Part shown: positions 38,302-49,030 of the stretch, in pieces
Layout: each line of letters begins with the position of its first letter
Numbering within the stretch: position 1 is the first letter of the stretch
NCBI GenBank assembly: GCA_949152475.1
Contig: OX424564.1
Coordinates: 23,806,165 to 23,870,164, forward strand
DNA from: Terebella lapidaria
Taxonomy: Eukaryota; Annelida; Polychaeta; Terebellida; Terebellidae
Direction of reading: 5' to 3'
DNA: 64,000 nucleotides
The notes under the pieces: generated by a model
What the model saw: the letters and a program-made list of their open reading frames with translations, nothing else
The model's database searches: none
Told to the model about the DNA's origin: nothing
Program-made: the position numbers and the translations under genes

Positions 38302-39469
38302 GCCCAAGGGCTAAGATAGGTTACCGGACAATTTTGGTTTTAAGCATTGTAGGTGACATATGATTTTGAGACTTACCAGTCAAGGTCATCTTTGTGAATT
38401 TCAATGTCTCCATTAGGTATGCCTGCATATGACTTCATATATGTTCATAATACAAACATGTAAGCTTAATCAACAAGTAGTATTTCGTTTGTAGAGGTCA
38501 ATTTAAGATTTTGAGATTTGCCCTTCAAGGTCGTTTAAGGTCAAGTTCAAGGTCACCAAAAGATGTGCCATTTATACATGATTTTTTATAGGCTTATACA
38601 CAATCCTAACCTGTATGTGCAAAAGTTTAAGCTTCAGAGGCCACTTTCAAGATTTCAAGCCAGACATTTAGCACTCAAGGTCATCTAAGGTCAAAATCAA
38701 GGTCATCATTAGTTGTTCCATATATGACTTTCTATATGTTCATAATGCGAACTGAAGCTCTATCTACATGCATTTCATCTGCAGAGGCAAATTTGGGCAT
38801 TTTTTTTTACCCCAAAATGACTGTTTTGACCTTTCAAGGTCATCCAAAGTCAAATTCAAGATCACCACACAAGTCGCCATATATGACTTCCAATTTGAAA
38901 GTGCCAATATCTAAGCTCTATCTCCAAGCGTTCTATGAGTACAGTCCGGACAGCTCCCATTATGAAGGAAAAAAGTGCCGAAAATTTTCGAAGTCCAAAA
39001 TTTTTTTCAAAGGGTGAAAAATTTTTTTTTGTCTAGAAATGACCCAAAATGGATAGTAACGCGATTTGGGACAAAAAAATTTTTTTTCGCCGACCCGTCA
39101 AAAATTCTAAATGGCCGCCACACGGAGACCGGCGATTCAAGGGCAACAAAACTTATACACATCATAAAGGTACATAAGGGGAATCTTTTGAAACAAAAAT
39201 CTCAAAACTGATCAGACAGTTTTTGAGAAAATGGCCGCCAAAGTCCAAAATTGGCCATTTTTCGTCAAAAATGGCCGCCATTTTGAGAAAAATGCGAAAA
39301 TCAAAAAACTAAAAAATAACCCCCTCTTGAGATATTTTTAGGCAACTTTGTGCAAAATTTCAGGAAAATCCGCCTGTAAACTTTAAAGATAAAAATGTGG
39401 ACGGACGACAGACGGACGACGGACGCAACGCGACGGCAATAGGTTATCGGACCATAGGTCCGGTAACCT
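38302..39469 (+). mobile_element. Inserted element with 8-bp target duplication and TCAAGGTCA repeats
   Basis: It is flanked by AAAAATTA at 38294-38301 and 39470-39477. Subterminal inverted repeats: AGGTTACCGGAC near the left end and GTCCGGTAACCT at the right end. The body has imperfect repeats of roughly 130-190 bp with CATATATGACTT and AAGGTCA words, including five exact TCAAGGTCA sites. The right third has ATGGCCGCCA repeats and a GACGGACGACGGACG tract. An 8-bp duplication fits hAT-like or related elements; the family is inferred only. Confidence 0.7.
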
Positions 39470-39843
39470 AAAAATTAACCAAAACTGCATTTCAAGATGA
39501 CGAAATTGGAGCCAGATCGAACTTTTCACCATAAGTTATATATCAACTTATAATATGTGACAAACTTGTTCCCAAGTTGAAATTCAAAGTAAAAGTTGAT
39601 CAAAACTGCATTTCAACATGACAAAATTGGAGACAGATCGAACTTTTCGCCATAAGTTATATTTTAACTCATAATATGTGCCAAACTTGGTTTCAAGCTG
39701 AAATTCAAAGTAAAAGCTTTTTACTATAAGTTATATTTTGACTCATAATATGTATCAAACTTTGGTTTCAAGTTGAAATTCCGAGTAAAAGTTGACCAAA
39801 ACTGCATTTCAAGATGATGAAATTCGAGCGAGATCAATGTTTT

Positions 39844-40265
39844 AGTAAAAATAATGTTAACTTATCCAGTTACACCCAGATATCTCTACTGGACAAAACC
39901 TTTACCTTGTTGAGCTCAATAATAAATGTTTCTCGTCTTAACTGGTATTATTGAGGTCAATGATAGATTTAACTAGCAAAAATAATGTTAATTTATTAGG
40001 TTACAGCCATAATATCTCTACTGGACAGAACCTTTACCTTGTTGAGCCCAATAATAAATATTTCTCGTCTTAACTGTTTTTATTGTGGTCAATAATAGAC
40101 TTAACTAGTAATAATAAGGTTAACTTATTCGGTTACACTCATGAAATCTGTACTGGACAAAACCTTCACCTTGTTGAGCTTAATAATAAATGTTTCTCAT
40201 CTTAACTATTTTAATTGTGGTCAATAATAGACTTAACTAGTAAAATTAAGGTTAACTTATTCGAT
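39844..40265 (+). repeat. Tandem repeat, unit about 133 bp, about 3 copies
   Basis: Each unit carries GTTAACTTAT, TCT-TACTGGACA, AACCTT-ACCTTGTTGAGC, AATAATAAATRTTTCTC and CTTAACT. Copies start near 39850, 39986 and 40118, with a partial fourth near 40250. Confidence 0.85.
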
Positions 40266-40780
40266 AATATCGATCTGTTTTCATTAAAAACAGCAGTCCT
40301 CCATTCTGAACAAGAATCCAGTGCTATTTGTTTTCATAGTACATGGTATGGATAGATCACAGATGTTCAAGTCGGTATTTTAACGGTCGTAATAAGTTAG
40401 CCCGTTAACTAATTAATATTTATTCGATCATTCTGAAAAACGATAGGTTCCGTGTGAGGGTCTTTTTCTCCGAGACTGTGCGATTTCATCATCATTCATT
40501 GAAAACTCCCACTCGTAGAGCGTTCACAAGCCATGTGTGGTAAACAGGCTAATTTGAGCACAAAATGTGTCGCCAATCGGCCAATTTGTTTGCTATGGCA
40601 ACCAAAATCGATTGGTGTCGGGATCTTACCATAAGATGTGTCTGTATAAAAAATTATTAGAATCGGTTAAGATTTGCAACCTGTAGCGCGTTCACAAGAA
40701 AGTGTCTGCGGACGCGGACGCGGACGCGGCGCGACGATGACAAATCCATAGTATCCGCCGAACTTCGTTCGGGGGATACA

Positions 40781-42281
40781 AATATCTGTACAGCTGTGAA
40801 CAGTTTACCCAGATAAATACCGGTAAGCAAGTGTATTCTTAATATTGATTTCTGACTGTTTCATTGCCAGAGCAACTGAAACAAATCTATAACAGGCAAG
40901 ATGTTCAAAACTTGGTTCTTTACACATTTTACATCCTCCAGGTTTAAAAATGTTGCATTTTCATATCAAATAATACACTCGATTCTGATTTTCCTGCAGC
41001 CTCGCTTTCGTTTGACATTCTAGCTTTCCCAGCAACTACAATGTCTTTCATCTCTTGGATTTGATCTGAAAAATAAGTACAATAATTATATTTAAAATAA
41101 TGGAATACGCATATAAAAACAATACGTTATCTATATTGATACACATAGACTCAGAGAACCAGTAAACCGCAAAAGAAACTAACTCACTGTATTATCGCCT
41201 ACCAATACTGCCGACGATCGTCAGCGATCGCCAATTGACTCGCTCGAATGGTCAGGAATGTGCAGGTTTTTGCATTGACTTGTCAATAAGCCGACCCCAT
41301 AAATTTAGACCCATTTCGTAGGTAAAAACCCTCGGCTAATACTCAAAGATCTACGGTAATACAAAAACAAATTCACATGTACTTTCCAGTGTTAATGATT
41401 TCAGTGATTATTGCAAACACAATGTAGTGAGGTATTCATTTTTTTTATTTTCATTTGCATGAGATTATTACATGTTTTGCACATGTACTATCACAATAAT
41501 TCTGAATATCAACTGTAATCCTATCTGATCATTTTCGTTCTGGTGGATTTCAATTACCATGGCATGATCACAGCAGTCGAACAATGAACAGGATTATATG
41601 CATATGGCATTGTTTCGAGTGCTAGATCGGTTTATCTAGCACTCTGTCACCGAATCTAGGCCGAGCCTTCAGGCGAGGCTTAGATGGAGATTAGATGGTG
41701 ATTATATGTTTTACCCGCCGGAGTGCTAGATCGAAATGTCTTGGAACTGCTCTCACCATTGGACGGAAACGGTGGAGTGCGAGAAACATACTTAACCACA
41801 TTTGCATATTCTGTTCGGATAGATACAAGCTACTGTGAAAGTACTACAATCTGCATGTAGTTTGCTTCTTGGGTTTGGACCCAAGACAATTCGCGGGAAT
41901 TCAATGTTGTGGCTTTGCTCATGGACAAAAATTGACAGCTTTTCTTTAACTTTTACACATAAACTAAATGTATACCAGTAGTGTTCAAACAAACTAGAAG
42001 TTCTACGTAATTCAGAAAATACATGCATCAATCAAAAAGGAGACAAGCCTGCTGTTTTTCTCTTTGGAATATAACTTTAGGGGAATTTAATTTTGTGTAT
42101 TTGCTACTAGTGCAAAACCTGCAATAAATTCCCCACAAATAATAATACCTGTACAGTATTTTAGGTATAATCTAAGAATCTTTATAACTCCATAACATTA
42201 CTGGAGTCAATGACTAGAATTAAATTCACAAAACACAATATCAGATATAAAAATAAGAAAACACAAGGCACACAAGTTTCA
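40781..42281. other. Intergenic between composite repeat and WWOX
   Basis: No gene recognised. There is a small perfect hairpin near 41618-41643 (GTGCTAGAT with ATCTAGCAC). The 3' UTR and poly(A) site of WWOX must lie at its right end, but no clear AATAAA close to the stop was found on the minus strand. Confidence 0.4.
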
Positions 42282-45200
42282 TCAAACAGTCTCTATTTTC
42301 AAGTCTAGAGGCTGTAACGACTTTGCTTTAAGAATCATATATTCGGAAAGCATCCAAAGTTTGTCAGCCGTGTCTTTGCAGAGGGCTTCATCCGACGGCG
42401 GACACTGGAAACAGTTATTGAAATAGTAGCCGCTCACGCCGTCCAGCTCATGAGCAGTGGCCACAAACACTGTAGTCGAGGAGCCTTGTTGCTGAAAACA
42501 GGACAAAGAATAAATGCTTAGACAGTGTATAGTGTTTTTTACCACTGTAATTGTCACATGTAATAACAGGTTAGTTTTCTAGTTAACATAGATCTTCAAT
42601 CAATGAATTTGGAGAAAAATAATTGTTATCTCTTATGCATCTTTGCAAGTATTTATAAAATCTTTTCTTTTTTCACATAGAAATGTATCATATGATCCGC
42701 AATTCGGCAGATATTTGAAACACTACATATAAATAACATGCACCATAATAAAAAGTATTTCTTCTCATTAAAATTAGACAGGATCTGTTCAAGTTCAGAA
42801 AACACACCTTGCTTTTGGAGAAGGGTCGTATAAACGTGTACAAAACTCTCCAGAACCACCAGTGTCTGATCAGTCCTGTACTGATCATATTCCCGGGATG
42901 CAAGGCATTCGACGTGATACCTTTCGACGCATAACGACGATGCAGCTCCATAGAGAACAGAACGTTACAGAGCTTTGACTGGTTGTATGCAAGGATCGGT
43001 CGGTAAAGGTTTTGTGGAGGGTTTAGTTGCTCCATCGATACTGTGCTGTTCTTCAGGTCTGTGAACCTACGATGAATACGTGAATAATGTTAAATGCTGC
43101 AGATTATATTATTTGAATTCAGTGGAAACAGAACATGTACTTCAAATATGAGCAAGTATTTTACAAGTGTATATTCCTTTTCCATATAACAATGGGATAT
43201 AATTGTTATAATATTTGTTTCGTTCATTTTGCTATCAACAAAAATGTTTTATCCAAAGGGTCCACAAAAATACGAGACCTACTTTTCAACACGCTCGTCC
43301 TTTCTACTTATACATATATCTATATACTCACAAACAATGCTAATTCATCTCATCCTATCATCAAATAAAATCCCGTATGTATATAGCCAGGATACCTGAG
43401 CGACTCGGCACAAACCTGTGTGACTCTGCCGTCACGGTCACTATTCGCGAGGGCGCAGACTTCTCCAGCACCCCCACGAGGCAGTGCACCAGGTAAAAGT
43501 GGCCCAGGTGGTTCGTCTGGAAAGTGGTCTCGAAGCCGTCCTCCGTGAGAGAGTACGGGACGGAAAACACCCCCGCATTCAGGATCAGCACGTGTAGAGG
43601 CCTGGATTCATGGAAGAAATGGTGAGGAAATGGTACAGTTTTTGCATGGTTTGTAGGAGGTGTACTTCCCAATTGATGTTAGTATAGTAGTTATAGCGGT
43701 AGGTGCTTTCCTGTCATTGCATTATAGGTTGCATTTCCCAACTGATTTTCAATAATTTTTAGGCATGCAAATTATGGTATGACCACAATATGGCCATATT
43801 ACTGTAAAACGACTAATTTTGGCGGACAATTTTTTTGGCGGATTTGGCGGTAGGGAAAAAACCGCCAAATCAAATCATCTGCCAAATTAACCAGATATAT
43901 GATAAGGAATGTATGTGGTTTTGGAACCGCCAAATTAAATCTCCGCCAAATGACGTGGGGCTCAAAACCGCCAAATTTAATTGCCGCCAAAATTAGTCGT
44001 TTTACAGTATGTTATCCATGGTCACATGATGAAAGCCGATGAAATGTATATGAACACCAAAACTAACCACTCCTTATTTAGGTAGCTCTCGGCGAAGTCT
44101 CTAACGGTTGCCAGACAACATAGATCCAGAACCATCAGTTCGACCTTGGCTTGAGGCCTCTCCCTCCTGATCGCGTTGACGGCGGCGTAGCCTTTCTTGG
44201 TATCACGACAGGCCAGTACGACGTGGGCACCGTGTAGAGCCATGGACCGCGCCGTCTCGTAACCTGTGGGAAGAAGGAATATCATTGGAAATCTGAAATA
44301 TCTTTTCGCTGCCAGATAAAGTTGCATGAAGTCAGATTTTATCCAGAACATTTTATTGCACGAGATGAATAGGGAACTTATTTAATATATCAAGTTCTGC
44401 TTTCTGTTCAAATATATAGTTGCATTTCATCAAATTTCCATTTAAAGCACTATTTTGTGGTCTTACACTGACTTTTTTTTTACGTCATTTCTCAAATCCT
44501 AACAATATCAAACTGTAATTTTTCAATTCACAAGCAAAATCACGGAATTTACCACGAAAAAACCAAGTTGACTCACCGATACCAGAGTTTGCCCCTGTGA
44601 TGACGACATACTGCCCGGTCAGGTCCCGCCCTTGTAACACCTGTAGCGCTGCGGTACTCGCGTCAAACCGCTGCTTGATCTCTCTAGACTTGCCGTCCTT
44701 TTCCTCAACAGCAAACGCCACACGTGGATCAGTGTATGTCGTCTTCTGGTTGATATGGCTAGTGTTGTAAAGGAAAAATTATAATGTGATAATGATAATG
44801 ACAAATGCTTTGCCTGTAAGTACATTTTATTCATGATTATGTCAAAAATAAAAAAAAAAGTATAAATGGTGCAATGACATCCATTATACATGCCACATTC
44901 AGAGATACATTAACATGATATAACGTTATTGATGTTCGTCAAACACTTATTTTCATAATATAGTTTAAAGATTATATAATTTATGTAAATTAACTGTACA
45001 CATTCAAATGTTTGTCTGTGAATTGGCTTATCTATTATCTGATTATCCATGTAAATTCATCTACTGTACACCAAACATTTTCAATTATCATGATAGAATT
45101 GTTCCCATAAAATCATTATGAACGAGTACTTACTCCACAAAGTACACTTGTCCCTGAGCATTAATTTTTCTTTCCCATCCGTATGGCAGCTCTACGAGTA

Positions 45201-46469
45201 TGAAAGACGGAAAACTGTTAGATTACACATGAATGTGTTACTGCTCGTTATGCACATAAGTCATTTCAAGTAATGCTATTTTTTCACACATATAGTAGAC
45301 ATACACTAGTACATGTAATCCACAGGTACAAATTACAATGTGAATATGATGATTTTGTAGATCTTCAAATCACAATGACCCATTCAGCATGTACATTGTA
45401 CAGACCTCCCGCAACTCGCTTCTTCTTCCCATTGACCGGATGACTCCACTGTGTGTCCAAACTCATATGACTGCAATTGTGCATGAATGGAAGAAAACCA
45501 TTATCCTGATTATCATGATTATGTATAAATGGAAGTTTGAGAGCACATGTAGGATACAGAGGAGTCAGTGGACTCTTATACTGACTTGTTATAATGAACC
45601 CATTACCCAATAGTTGTGAATGAGCCCTAGCTGGCCTGTTTTGCATAGGTGAAGTTACTTGAAGGGGCACTATATGGGATTCCGTATTTAGGGGATTTCC
45701 AGATTTGTCGGCCGACGCTGTTTTATTTATAGAACAATAGGTCAGAATACGTTTTTGTCCCAGGATCTCTGCCGAGCCAATGCTCAGATCAGCCCAGGTC
45801 GGCTCGGCAGAGATCCTAGGTCAAAAACGTCATCTGACGTTTTGTTCTATAAATAGAAGCGTCGGGAGAAAAATCTTGGAAATCCCCTAAAAACAGAATC
45901 CCCCATAGTGCCCCTTTAACTCTGGGGTGGATGGCCCGACCTGTGCCATCCACCCCAGAATGAAGTCATTTAATTTTGCAGTGCTAATTTCTGAGGTAGA
46001 TCAAGTTTCTAGAAGGAAAATGGATTTGGAACTTTGATTTTTTCCACAACAGCTTTTCAATTTATATTTCTTGAATTCGGGTCACCATATCGTCACAGTA
46101 CCTAATCATCGAACCTCTCCCTAATCCTCGACCCCTGCAAACGGCTGGGCAAAACTTAAATAAACTAAACTGTGAAATGTGCTGAAATGTGTATTAGAAA
46201 AAGTACTTTCAATGTGATTTTTGTCAGATGTCTGTTTTGCAAAGCTGTTTGGTAGTGTTTGCAAGGGTCGATGATTAAGGACAGGGTCGATGATCAGGTA
46301 CCCTGACGCTAGTAAATGAATCTAGACCAGAGTCCAAACCACAGTCCGCAAATTATCAAGAACCAGGAACATGTTCTTACTTTGCATAGTAAACTTTGCC
46401 TTCTAGTGTCACCCTTTCCTCCCAGCCTGCTGGCAGCTCGTCTTCGCTATCTGTATCGAAAGTCGGCAT
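42282..46469 (-). CDS. WWOX: WW domain-containing oxidoreductase, complete, 8 coding exons
   Basis: Coding exons on the minus strand: 46469-46381, 45470-45406, 45191-45134, 44758-44577, 44263-44068, 43601-43416, 43066-42808 and 42491-42282. All junctions are in phase, and the joined frame is 414 aa, as in human WWOX. The N-terminus shares [15 protein letters not shown]1 (about 12-44) has both signature Trp (W16, W38) and the YY pair of the human Tyr33 site (Y27-Y28). WW2 (about 53-85) has Tyr in place of the second Trp, as in human. GKKKRV between them matches the human nuclear-localisation motif. The short-chain dehydrogenase part has TGANSGIG for cofactor binding, LNAG, and catalytic YNQSK. 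The C-terminal part GGxYFNNC-RC-PS and LW-LSE is conserved. WWOX is an adaptor and tumour suppressor binding PPxY proteins; its oxidoreductase substrate is not settled. The gene spans 4.2 kb, against more than 1 Mb in human. Confidence 0.97.
43802..44007. mobile_element. TA-flanked MITE in a WWOX intron
   Basis: A 206-bp element with TA at both sides (43800-43801, 44008-44009). Terminal inverted repeats of about 26 bp begin CTGTAAAACGACTAATTTTG, with repeated TTTGGCGG words between them. It lies wholly in the intron between coding exons 5 and 6. No coding capacity. Tc1/mariner-type by target only. Confidence 0.85.
45662..45916. mobile_element. Foldback MITE in WWOX intron 1
   Basis: A 255-bp near-palindrome with arms of about 110-120 bp. 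Left arm: AAGGGGCACTAT, GGGGATTTCCAGATTT, TTATAGAACAA, AGGATCTCTGCCGAGCC, with the complement of each in reverse order on the right. The flanks do not show a clear target duplication. No coding sequence. Confidence 0.75.
45921..45959. repeat. Perfect 15-bp hairpin in WWOX intron 1
   Basis: TCTGGGGTGGATGGC (45921-45935) and its exact complement (45945-45959) with a 9-nt loop, immediately after the foldback MITE. Confidence 0.85.
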
Positions 46470-46832
46470 AGCGCCTGGCATTCAATATCACAGTTATTTT
46501 CACCAATAAACATATATTTTGCTCCTGCAAAATGTAAACAAATTTTGGAAAATTCCCCGCATGTAGAACGTGAGTTGTTGATGAACTCCGTTATAGAGAA
46601 ATCCCTTTCTGATTCGTTCAAATCGATGATGTGGTGATTTATCAAATTACACACCATCATTATTAGAACCCCATACACACGGGCAAATTATGTGAAATAT
46701 AACTGCAATAAATCATTCGTTTACATTATTATGTATGTAAGATATGCCTAGTCCTACATGACGTGTACTATGGAAACCATAGAAATACAGATTTTTAGGA
46801 AACAATTAAGCATGTTCTCAATCAGCCTTTAC

Positions 46833-48346
46833 TGTGTACAGCGCTGTATAATACATCGCTGTGCCGAGCCAATGGCTCGCGCCTGGCCGCGAAAATTGAA
46901 AATCTTGATCAAAGTATTTGAAGCATAATTATCGTGCAGTGCATTCCAAACAAGAAAATGCAGCTAACTGCGGGAGACGACATTAGAGCTCGAGCATATC
47001 ACCAGAACCCCGAAAACCACATGATTCCAATTCATTCCCGTATATTATGATGAAACACATAGGTCTACACATAGGTCAATCATATTCCTATTAACATTTA
47101 TTTTGAACTCAATGAAACAGATACGCCTGATAAAATGATATTCAACCTCAATAAAATATCCTTAAAATATTGGAAACTATGAGGAATATCTGCATCTGAT
47201 ATCATGATATAGCTAACACATGCATACTGGGAAAATTATAAGACCGGTTTAAAATAAAAAGGTTTCGCAACCTAACATGGAACAAATTGTCTTGTGATAA
47301 AATAAGTCAAATTACGGTAAACGTAGTCGTGGTATCGCAAACGAATCGCCGTGTTTCCTTCATTACGCCAAAGAAGGCCACAAGCAAGGTTCCATGTACA
47401 TGCATGCACGAAATGCTGCACAGAAAATTGTGTTTTCCAAAATACGCGTCATTGCGGTAAAATTTGCTTTGCATTCTGGGAACGTGAATTTCCATCGGCT
47501 CCGCCATTTTGACGTTTTTTCAGACGAGCTGAGCATTTTGCGTAATTTTCTCAAATATAACACATCGATTTATGCATTATATATCTGTGGAATATTTAAA
47601 GCTTGCCATTAAATCGAGAGATTTTATGTCAAGGACGAAGAAAATCCTCATTTGAAGTAGGTATGCAAACGTTTACGCCCCAAAACGGACGTCGATAGGT
47701 TGGCATGAAACCTCCACAAAAAAGTCAGCACATAGACATGTAGAGAGTTGGGGGCTTCGCCCCCAACGCTCTAATGTCAAAAACTGTGCGGTCTGTTCCA
47801 GCTAGCGTGCAGCGACATCGCTGCAGTCTTAGTTGGGCGATTTCTACCGAAAATTCCAAACAAACTCACTATTTATTTCCACACGTATTTCGTGAAGTTT
47901 TTGTTGACATCTGCCGCCATATTCTGGGCTGATCTGCATACGCATGTCAGAGGTCAACTGAATATTTGCATACTAGGTCGAGGTCACATTATCTGCGCAT
48001 GTTCGTGCGCATGGGCAGCTAATGTGACCTCGACCTAGTATGTAAATATTTAGCTGACCTCTGACCTGCGCATGCGCACAATGGCTTATGGCGCTCTGAG
48101 ATAACAACGGAAGCTCGATAAATGTGTCCTGAAATAAATGGACATTTACATTATATTTTTTCATAGAAATCGCCCAACTAAGACTGCAGCGATGTCGCTG
48201 CACGCTAGCTGGAACAGACCGCACAGTTTTTGGAATGCACTGCACGATAATTATGCTTCAAATACTTTGATCAAGATTTTCAATTCTCGCGGCCAGGCGC
48301 GAGCCATTGGCTCGGCACAGCGATGTATTATACAGCGCTGTACACA
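46833..48346. mobile_element. Foldback element with about 180-bp inverted arms, interrupted by a second repeat
   Basis: The right arm 48164-48346 is the near-exact complement of the left arm, which is split into 46833-46950 and 47779-47846 by the insertion 46951-47778. Ends read TGTGTACAGCGCTG and CAGCGCTGTACACA. A second inverted pair at about 47948-47990 and 48022-48064 sits in the centre. Without the insertion the element is about 686 bp. No coding sequence. It starts 364 bp upstream of the WWOX start codon. Confidence 0.85.
46951..47778 (+). repeat. Dispersed repeat, copy 2, inserted in the foldback element
   Basis: Collinear with copy 1 (16394-18027) but without the MITE. The right arm of the host foldback shows the unbroken junction CATTCCAAAAACTGTG; the insertion duplicated about 3 bp (AAA). 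It keeps the GCATTCTGGGAACG and CCGCCATTTTGACG blocks at about 47470-47516 and the 3' hairpin GTTGGGGGCTTCGCCCCCAA. This places the YY1-like and ZNF143-like sites about 1 kb upstream of WWOX. Confidence 0.85.
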
Positions 48347-48861
48347 TTAAAATCAGCCTGAGTGGTGCTCCGCATCGCTCAGGTTGGTTATTAATAACTC
48401 ATTTACTCCTGATTAGTAATCATAAATCACATTTCAATCGCTTCTGGTACAATCCATGGAATGTGGTGGCAACTGCAAAAGTTATGATAACATACAAGTG
48501 CTATGTTTATGTTTATTTGTTTATAAGCACCATATTTATACATTAAAATGATATTCTATAGTGCTGTACAATTAGGTTAAAAGGGATAATATAAAACAAT
48601 TTCAGGTAATGAAATGTATTCATGTATTAGATCTACTTTGTAGTATTACTCATCTACGCAATACACATCTGCTTGCAATCGTTTTCGGCCAGTGTATATA
48701 CCCATGCAATGTGCATGTAAATTCTTTAATCAACAGAAGAATTATTTGACCTGAATCCTTTCAATAATTCATTTTTTCCAAAATGGATAATTAACTTTTT
48801 ATGGATTGAGCACGACAGTATTGTGTAGTCAACATTAGACGTTTTCTAGAAGTGAATTATC
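48347..48861. other. Intergenic, nothing recognised
   Basis: Short AT-rich spacer between the foldback element and the 3' end of ETFBKMT. Confidence 0.5.
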
Positions 48862-48867
48862 TTTATT
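48862..48867 (-). terminator. Poly(A) signal of ETFBKMT
   Basis: AATAAA on the minus strand, about 165 nt after the stop codon. Confidence 0.6.
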
Positions 48868-49030
48868 TAAACATTATACTGCTGGTATAAAATTAGGAAA
48901 CTGTGCAATAAGACAAATATGATCAGACAAATGTTACACAAATATATACACAAATACCATAAGATCTGTAACACATACTCTTCTTCAGACACAATACAGT
49001 AATACCATACATAATCTATACACATGTACA

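Larger units (their letters stand above)
37995..40780 (+). mobile_element. Composite repeat with inverted TGTATCCCCCG ends
   Basis: TGTATCCCCCG at 37995-38005 and its complement CGGGGGATACA at 40770-40780 bracket 2.8 kb without genes. Inside are a tandem array of a roughly 115-bp unit with AAACTGCATTTCAAGATGA (39480-39840, and an interrupted left copy near 38160-38300), a second array with a roughly 133-bp unit (39844-40265), and a GACGCGGACGCGGACGCGG tract near the right end. The insertion 38302-39469 splits the first array. No transposase; non-autonomous DNA element by inference. Confidence 0.55.

Noticed and set aside
47730-47778. Helitron 3' end (hairpin followed by CTAA) in the dispersed repeat
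   Set aside because: The empty site seen in the foldback arm shows an AAA-type duplication at a CCAAAAAC target, not precise insertion between A and T. The 5' end also does not start with TC.
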